A stretch of DNA of 64,000 nt, from assembly GCA_943914475.1 (NCBI GenBank), contig CALUCE010000009.1, forward strand, positions 1 through 64,000, written 5' to 3'. This stretch comes from an uncultured Anaerococcus sp. (GTDB lineage: Bacteria > Bacillota > Clostridia > Tissierellales > Peptoniphilaceae). The notes under the pieces were generated by a model. That model worked only from the letters and a program-made list of their open reading frames with translations. It was not told where the DNA came from and searched no databases. The position numbers and the translations under genes are program-made. Every line of letters begins with the position of its first letter. Within the stretch, counting starts at the first letter, position 1. Positions 59,744 to 64,000 of the stretch are shown one piece after another.

Positions 59744-60694
59744 TTACTTGGTTACTAGTTCCAAAGGTGATGCTATTTCTTTATCTACTTCTTCACCGTT
59801 TAGGTATTTAATAGCTGTATCTACAGCAATTTTACCCATTTCATCTGGTTTTTGTGCTACTGTAGCTGATAGTTTACCTTCTTTTACAGCAGATATAGCA
59901 TCTTCATTTCCATCAAAACCTACTATGATTATATCATCCTTTCCTGATAAGGCTTCTGCAGCACCAAGTGCCATTTCGTCGTTTTGACAAAATACTGCCT
60001 TGATATCTGGGTTAGCTTGGATCATATTTTCCATTACTGTTAGACCTTCAGCCCTATCAAAGTTTGCAGTTTGTGATGCAACTAAGTCTATTTTATCCTT
60101 GGTTGCTTCTTCAAAACCTTGACCTCTTTCTCTGGTTGAGCTTGCTCCAGGTATTCCTTCTAGTTGGGCAACCTTGTCGCCTTCTTTTATATTTTCAAGT
60201 ATGTATTCTCCGGCCATCTTTCCACCTTCGATATTATCACTTGATATAAAGCTTAGGACTTCCCCTTCGTCAGATCCTCTATCTACACAAATTACAGGAA
60301 TATCTCCATCATTTGCAGCTATTACAGATGGAGATACAGCAGTAGAGTCTACTGGATTTATTATGATTAAATCAACTCCTTGAGTAATCAAGTCTTCGAT
60401 TTGATTGCTTTGAGTTGAACTATCATTTTGTGCGTCAGATATTACTACCTTTAGACCTTCTTCTTCAGCCTTAGACTCAACACTTTCTTTAAGTGAAATA
60501 AAGAATGGGTTGTTTAAAGTTGATATAGATACACCAACTGTAAAGTCTTTTGTTTCTGCACTTGCTGTCTCTTCACTTGAAACATTTACTTCTTCGCTAC
60601 TATCCGTCTTTTTGTCTTCGCCTTCTATACTACATCCTGCTAGTACTAGAAGTGATAGTGCTAGCAAAGAAATTCTTCTTAATAATTTTTTCAT
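59744..60694 (-). CDS. rbsB: Ribose ABC transporter substrate-binding lipoprotein RbsB
   Basis: A 316-residue sugar-binding lipoprotein, lipobox VLAGC with Cys21 and a charged Ser/Glu linker to about residue 48. The type I fold begins TVGVSISTLNNPFFISLKESVE; LITQGVDLIIINPVDSTAV, NDGDIPVICVDRGSDEGE, and AVFCQNDEMALGAAEAL are the typical RbsB/LacI-like blocks. Captures ribose (or a related pentose) for RbsA-RbsC. Last gene of the operon, followed by a strong terminator. Confidence 0.94.
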   Translation of the reverse strand: MKKLLRRISLLALSLLVLAGCSIEGEDKKTDSSEEVNVSSEETASAETKDFTVGVSISTLNNPFFISLKESVESKAEEEGLKVVISDAQNDSSTQSNQIEDLITQGVDLIIINPVDSTAVSPSVIAANDGDIPVICVDRGSDEGEVLSFISSDNIEGGKMAGEYILENIKEGDKVAQLEGIPGASSTRERGQGFEEATKDKIDLVASQTANFDRAEGLTVMENMIQANPDIKAVFCQNDEMALGAAEALSGKDDIIIVGFDGNEDAISAVKEGKLSATVAQKPDEMGKIAVDTAIKYLNGEEVDKEIASPLELVTK

Positions 60695-60702
60695 ATTTCC
60701 CC

Positions 60703-61650
60703 CTATTTGTTTCTTTTTCTATCAACCAATACAGCTAATAGAATTACAACACCCTTTACTATTTGTTGGTAAAAACTTGATACACCCAATAAATTTAGTC
60801 CGTTATTTAAAACACCTAAGATTAAAATACCAATTAAAGTACCTACCAAGGATCCACTACCACCGGTCATGGAAGTTCCTCCTAGAACAACTGCTGCTAT
60901 GGCGTCCATTTCATAGGCTGTTCCTGCTGTAGGCTGAGCTGAGTTTAGTCTAGATGTTAGTACAAGTCCTGATATTGTTGCCAATATACCAGATATGGTA
61001 TAAACAAAAATTTTAACCTTATCTATGTTAATACCAGAAATATAGCTTGCTTTTTCATTTCCTCCAACAGCATAGACTTTCCTACCAAGGCTAGTCTTTT
61101 TTAATAAAACAAGTAAAAGAATAAAGATTATAGCAAAAAGTATTACTTGGAAAGGAATCCCAAATACTTTTCCCCTACCCAAGAAGGCAAAGATAAAGTT
61201 ATCTCTTTGTCCTGCTATAGGTCTTCCATCTGTATAAACTAAAGTTGCGCCCCTAAAAATAGTCATGGTTGCTAGGGTTACTATAAAGGGAGCAAGTTTT
61301 CCCTTGGTTATCAACAAACCATTTATAAAACCTAAGATAGCACCCAAAACTATAGCTAGAATGATGGCCAAAACTGGGCTCATACCATTTTGCATTAGTC
61401 CTGCAAATATTGCTGAAGTAAAGGCAAGTATGGAACCAACTGATAAGTCAATACCGCCAGTTAGGATTACATAAGTCATGCCCAAGGCTATAAAACCATT
61501 GATGATTAATTGTCTAAGAAGATTCATTAAGTTTGATACTTGTAAAAATCTACTATTTAAAACACTAACAATTACTACAAGCAAAATAAGTGCAATAAAT
61601 GTACCAAAATTTGGATTCTCCTTTAAAGATTTTGTTTTTGATTTTTTCAT
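60703..61650 (-). CDS. rbsC: Ribose ABC transporter permease RbsC
   Basis: A 315-residue membrane subunit with about eight helices. FIALGMTYVILTGGIDLSVGSILAFTSAIFA and the GGNEKASYISGINIDKVKIFVYTISG region (the ATPase-coupling loop) are RbsC hallmarks, as is the late GTSMTGGSGSLVGTLIG. Forms the channel of the ribose importer. It overlaps rbsA by 4 bases and sits 8 bases before rbsB. Confidence 0.95.
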   Translation of the reverse strand: MKKSKTKSLKENPNFGTFIALILLVVIVSVLNSRFLQVSNLMNLLRQLIINGFIALGMTYVILTGGIDLSVGSILAFTSAIFAGLMQNGMSPVLAIILAIVLGAILGFINGLLITKGKLAPFIVTLATMTIFRGATLVYTDGRPIAGQRDNFIFAFLGRGKVFGIPFQVILFAIIFILLLVLLKKTSLGRKVYAVGGNEKASYISGINIDKVKIFVYTISGILATISGLVLTSRLNSAQPTAGTAYEMDAIAAVVLGGTSMTGGSGSLVGTLIGILILGVLNNGLNLLGVSSFYQQIVKGVVILLAVLVDRKRNK

Positions 61651-63128
61651 AGTTTTCCTCCTGTAGCCAAGGTCATAACAGATTCTTGATTCTTTTCTTC
61701 ACTTGATATCTCTCCTTGTAGTTTTCCTTCGTAAACTACATATATTCTATGAGATAGGCTTAACAGTTCTGGTAGGTCGCTTGATATCAAGATTACACAA
61801 AGCCCCGTCTCAACCATCTTTTCTATCAAATCATAGATTTCTCTTTTGGCCCCAACATCAACTCCCTTGGTTGGCTCGTCAAGGATTAATACTCTTGGCT
61901 CTGTCCCAAACCATTTTGCCATAACTACTTTTTGTTGGTTACCTCCGGAAAGATCTTCCAGTAAGTCTTCTATACCAATACACTTTATGTTCAAACTATC
62001 CTTGTATGAAGCTGAAAATTTCTTTTCTTTGTCCTGGTCTATAAAGAAACCTGAGCTAACCTTATTAAAGTTAGTAAGACTTAAGTTTTCTCTAATAGAC
62101 TCCCCTAGAACAACGCCTTCTTCCTTCCTATTTTCAGTAAGAAATGCCATATTATTTTTTATAGCATCTGATGGATTCTTTATATTTACCAATTCATTGT
62201 CTATGTAAACTTGGCCCGAATCTTTTTCATCTATTCCAAATACTGACCTAAAGATTTCGCTCCTACCAGCACCCATAAGTCCGCCAATACCAACAACTTC
62301 GCCAGCCCTGGCCTTTAGGTTGATATTTTCAAAATATCCATCCCTGCTAAAGTTTTTTATTTCAAATCTTATATCGCCTGGCTTAAAGTTAATTTCAGGA
62401 TAAAAATCTCCTATATCCCTACCAACCATGTGCTTAACTAATTCAACTTCATTGGTCTTACTTGTTTCAAAAACGGCTACAGATTTTCCGTCTCTCATAA
62501 CTGTAACCCTATCGGTTAGGGCAAATATTTCTTCCATCCTATGGCTGATATATATCATGGATACATTTCTATCTTTTAATTTTTTGATAAGCTTAAAGAG
62601 CTTTTCTATCTCATTGTTGGTTAAGGCAGTTGTAGGCTCATCTAATATAAGTATGTTTATATCGCTCATATTTGCCTTGGCTATTTCCATCATTTGCCTT
62701 TCGCCTACAGACAAGTTCTTTACAGTTTCATTTGGATCTATATTTATATCCAATTCATCAAAGACTTTTCTTACCTCAGCTTCCATCTTTTCATAATCAA
62801 GAAAGATACCTTTTTTAAGCTCATTGTTCATAAAGAGATTATCTACAACGCTAAGTTCAGGATAGTCAACCAATTCTTGGTGGATAAAGCTTATACCAAG
62901 TTTCTTGGCATCCTCTATTGTATTTATTGCAGTCTTTTTTCCATCTATAAGTATCTCACCAGAATCTTTTTCTAAAATACCGGTAAAGATATTCATCAAG
63001 GTAGATTTTCCAGCACCATTTTCGCCTACAAGGGCATGGATTTCTCCTTCTTTTATATCAAGTTCTACACCCTTTAAAACTTCGTTTTGTCCAAAACTTT
63101 TGTATATATTTTTTAATGAAGTTTGCAT
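61647..63128 (-). CDS. rbsA: Ribose ABC transporter ATPase RbsA (two nucleotide-binding domains)
   Basis: A 493-residue fused dimeric ATPase. Domain 1: Walker A GENGAGKSTLM, signature LSVGERQMMEIAKA, Walker B NILILDEPTTAL. Domain 2 from about residue 250: GLMGAGRSE in place of Walker A (typical of sugar RbsA types), LSGGNQQKVVMAKW and VLILDEPTKGVD. Full length. Central gene of rbsK-D-A-C-B. Confidence 0.96.
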   Translation of the reverse strand: MQTSLKNIYKSFGQNEVLKGVELDIKEGEIHALVGENGAGKSTLMNIFTGILEKDSGEILIDGKKTAINTIEDAKKLGISFIHQELVDYPELSVVDNLFMNNELKKGIFLDYEKMEAEVRKVFDELDINIDPNETVKNLSVGERQMMEIAKANMSDINILILDEPTTALTNNEIEKLFKLIKKLKDRNVSMIYISHRMEEIFALTDRVTVMRDGKSVAVFETSKTNEVELVKHMVGRDIGDFYPEINFKPGDIRFEIKNFSRDGYFENINLKARAGEVVGIGGLMGAGRSEIFRSVFGIDEKDSGQVYIDNELVNIKNPSDAIKNNMAFLTENRKEEGVVLGESIRENLSLTNFNKVSSGFFIDQDKEKKFSASYKDSLNIKCIGIEDLLEDLSGGNQQKVVMAKWFGTEPRVLILDEPTKGVDVGAKREIYDLIEKMVETGLCVILISSDLPELLSLSHRIYVVYEGKLQGEISSEEKNQESVMTLATGGKL

Positions 63129-63137
63129 AAAATCACC

Positions 63138-63530
63138 TTAAAAAATATTTTTTGACTGTAAGATAATATTAGAATATGGAGTATTCTCCCCAGTTCTTAT
63201 AACAAATTTTACATCTTTTAGTCTTTCCTTAAATTCTTCATGGCTAATATATTCACTTTCAACCCCTGGTAAAAGTTCTTTTATCCTGACTTCTTGGTCC
63301 TTATTATTGTCCTTAATCTCGCTAGCTAAGATATACTTTTCTACTGAAAAATCTTTTAGGACTTCTTCCAAAACGTCAATAAAAGATGGAGAGCCAAGCT
63401 TTAAGGAAATATCTATTTTCTTATCCTCATCAATAGGAAGACCGCAGTCTCCAATAGCTATTAGGTCTGTATGACCCAAATCAGCAAGTCCTTTAGCAAT
63501 CTCACTATTTAATATTCCATTTAATTTCAT
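63138..63530 (-). CDS. rbsD: D-ribose pyranase RbsD
   Basis: A 130-residue mutarotase converting beta-pyranose to the furanose form used by ribokinase. MKLNGILNSEIAKGLADLGHTDLIAIGDCGLPI includes the His-x(n)-Asp active-site region, and the C-terminal PYSNIILQSKNIF matches the family's NIIL end. Normal length. It overlaps the rbsK stop by one base and is followed by rbsA after 9 bases. Confidence 0.95.
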   Translation of the reverse strand: MKLNGILNSEIAKGLADLGHTDLIAIGDCGLPIDEDKKIDISLKLGSPSFIDVLEEVLKDFSVEKYILASEIKDNNKDQEVRIKELLPGVESEYISHEEFKERLKDVKFVIRTGENTPYSNIILQSKNIF

Positions 63531-64000
63531 TATTCCTCCTCAAGATAAGATTTTACCTTATCAAATTCCGGTATAGAGTTACTTGCACCCTTAACTTTTA
63601 CAGCTAGAGCTGAAGCTAGAGAAGCATAGTTTAGGCATTCTTCAACATCGTAGCCCTTTGCCATCATGCCAACAAAATATCCAGTAAAAGTATCCCCTGC
63701 CCCAGTAGTATCTACCACCTTGACCTTGTAGGCATCTTGGGAAACATTTTTATTTTCATCAAAATATATAGATCCCTTTTGGCCAAGGGTGATAATAGTC
63801 TTTAAATTTCCATAGGTGAATTTAAGTTTATCAATGATTTTTATATCGTCATTTTCACCACTTATATCTTTTGCCTCTGTCTCATTCATTATAAGCATGT
63901 TTATCTTATTTAGATCAATTTTAAGTAAATCTTCATTTATAGGTGAAGGATTTAATACTATAAACATCTCTTTTTTATGAGCCTCGTCTATTATATACTC
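63530..64000 (-). CDS. rbsK: Ribokinase RbsK, partial (N-terminus outside window)
   Basis: The last 156 codons are in the window; the frame is open to position 64000 (upstream residues EYIIDEAHKKE precede an internal Met at 63967). FIVLNPSPINEDLLKIDLNKINMLIMNETEAKDISGE, here cited by its NxxE Mg2+-binding motif, and VVDTTGAGDTFTGYFVGMMAKG, with the anion hole and catalytic Asp of PfkB kinases, are clear. Phosphorylates ribose to ribose 5-phosphate, joining rpiB, tkt and prs metabolism. First visible gene of the ribose operon. Confidence 0.93.
   Translation of the reverse strand, partial: EYIIDEAHKKEMFIVLNPSPINEDLLKIDLNKINMLIMNETEAKDISGENDDIKIIDKLKFTYGNLKTIITLGQKGSIYFDENKNVSQDAYKVKVVDTTGAGDTFTGYFVGMMAKGYDVEECLNYASLASALAVKVKGASNSIPEFDKVKSYLEEE

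Overview
The window is AT-rich, has tightly packed mostly minus-strand operons, strong GGAGG ribosome sites, TTGACA/TATAAT promoters and U-tailed hairpin terminators. This is a low-GC Gram-positive anaerobe. Gene content and protein style (GatCAB, MurT/GatD, PrsA foldases, NAD-linked formate dehydrogenase, ribose ABC transporter) fit the Tissierellia / Peptoniphilaceae, most likely an Anaerococcus-like species. That assignment is inference from recognition, not from a marker-gene comparison.

Positions 1-13185 (minus strand) form one continuous formate dehydrogenase operon. It runs from a formate channel (focA), through NuoE-like, NuoF-like and NuoG-like electron-transfer subunits, to a catalytic subunit (fdhF) whose in-frame UGA at 8303-8305 is read as selenocysteine, with a recognisable SECIS hairpin. 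Behind it come a ferritin-like protein, mobA, fdhD, two moeA genes (one fused to a PBP-like domain) and a tungstate ABC importer (tupABC, tupC cut by the window edge). Formate entry, oxidation with NAD, cofactor insertion and metal uptake are thus in one transcription unit. An 850-base gene-free leader region (13186-14034) precedes it.

Positions 14035-26101 hold HU, a pair of secreted lipoprotein foldases (PrsA and a degenerate paralogue), mfd, pth, prs, glmU, deoD, tkt and rpiB, nearly all on the minus strand. murC diverges at 26264. Purine genes purB and purC follow, with an unannotated 40-codon reading frame and a terminator in front of purC.

Positions 30242-44468 hold mazF, alr, an acpS-nnrD fusion, gatCAB, ligA, pcrA, a fhs-yerC operon and the murT-gatD cell-wall amidation pair. 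Positions 44648-51360 are mostly plus strand: a YvlD-like membrane protein, a copper-export operon (copA with a C-terminal CopZ-like domain, then csoR), a Gls24 protein, a preQ1-riboswitch-controlled queT (minus), a C39 peptidase, tRNA-Lys and an ECF substrate-binding protein.

Positions 51364-64000 hold ldh, a duplicated FMN-binding-like lipoprotein, degV with a DUF1836 gene, rlmD-type methyltransferase, an XPD/DinG-like helicase with a nuclease domain, and the rbsK-D-A-C-B ribose operon (rbsK cut by the edge). No insertion sequence, prophage, CRISPR array or rRNA gene was seen.
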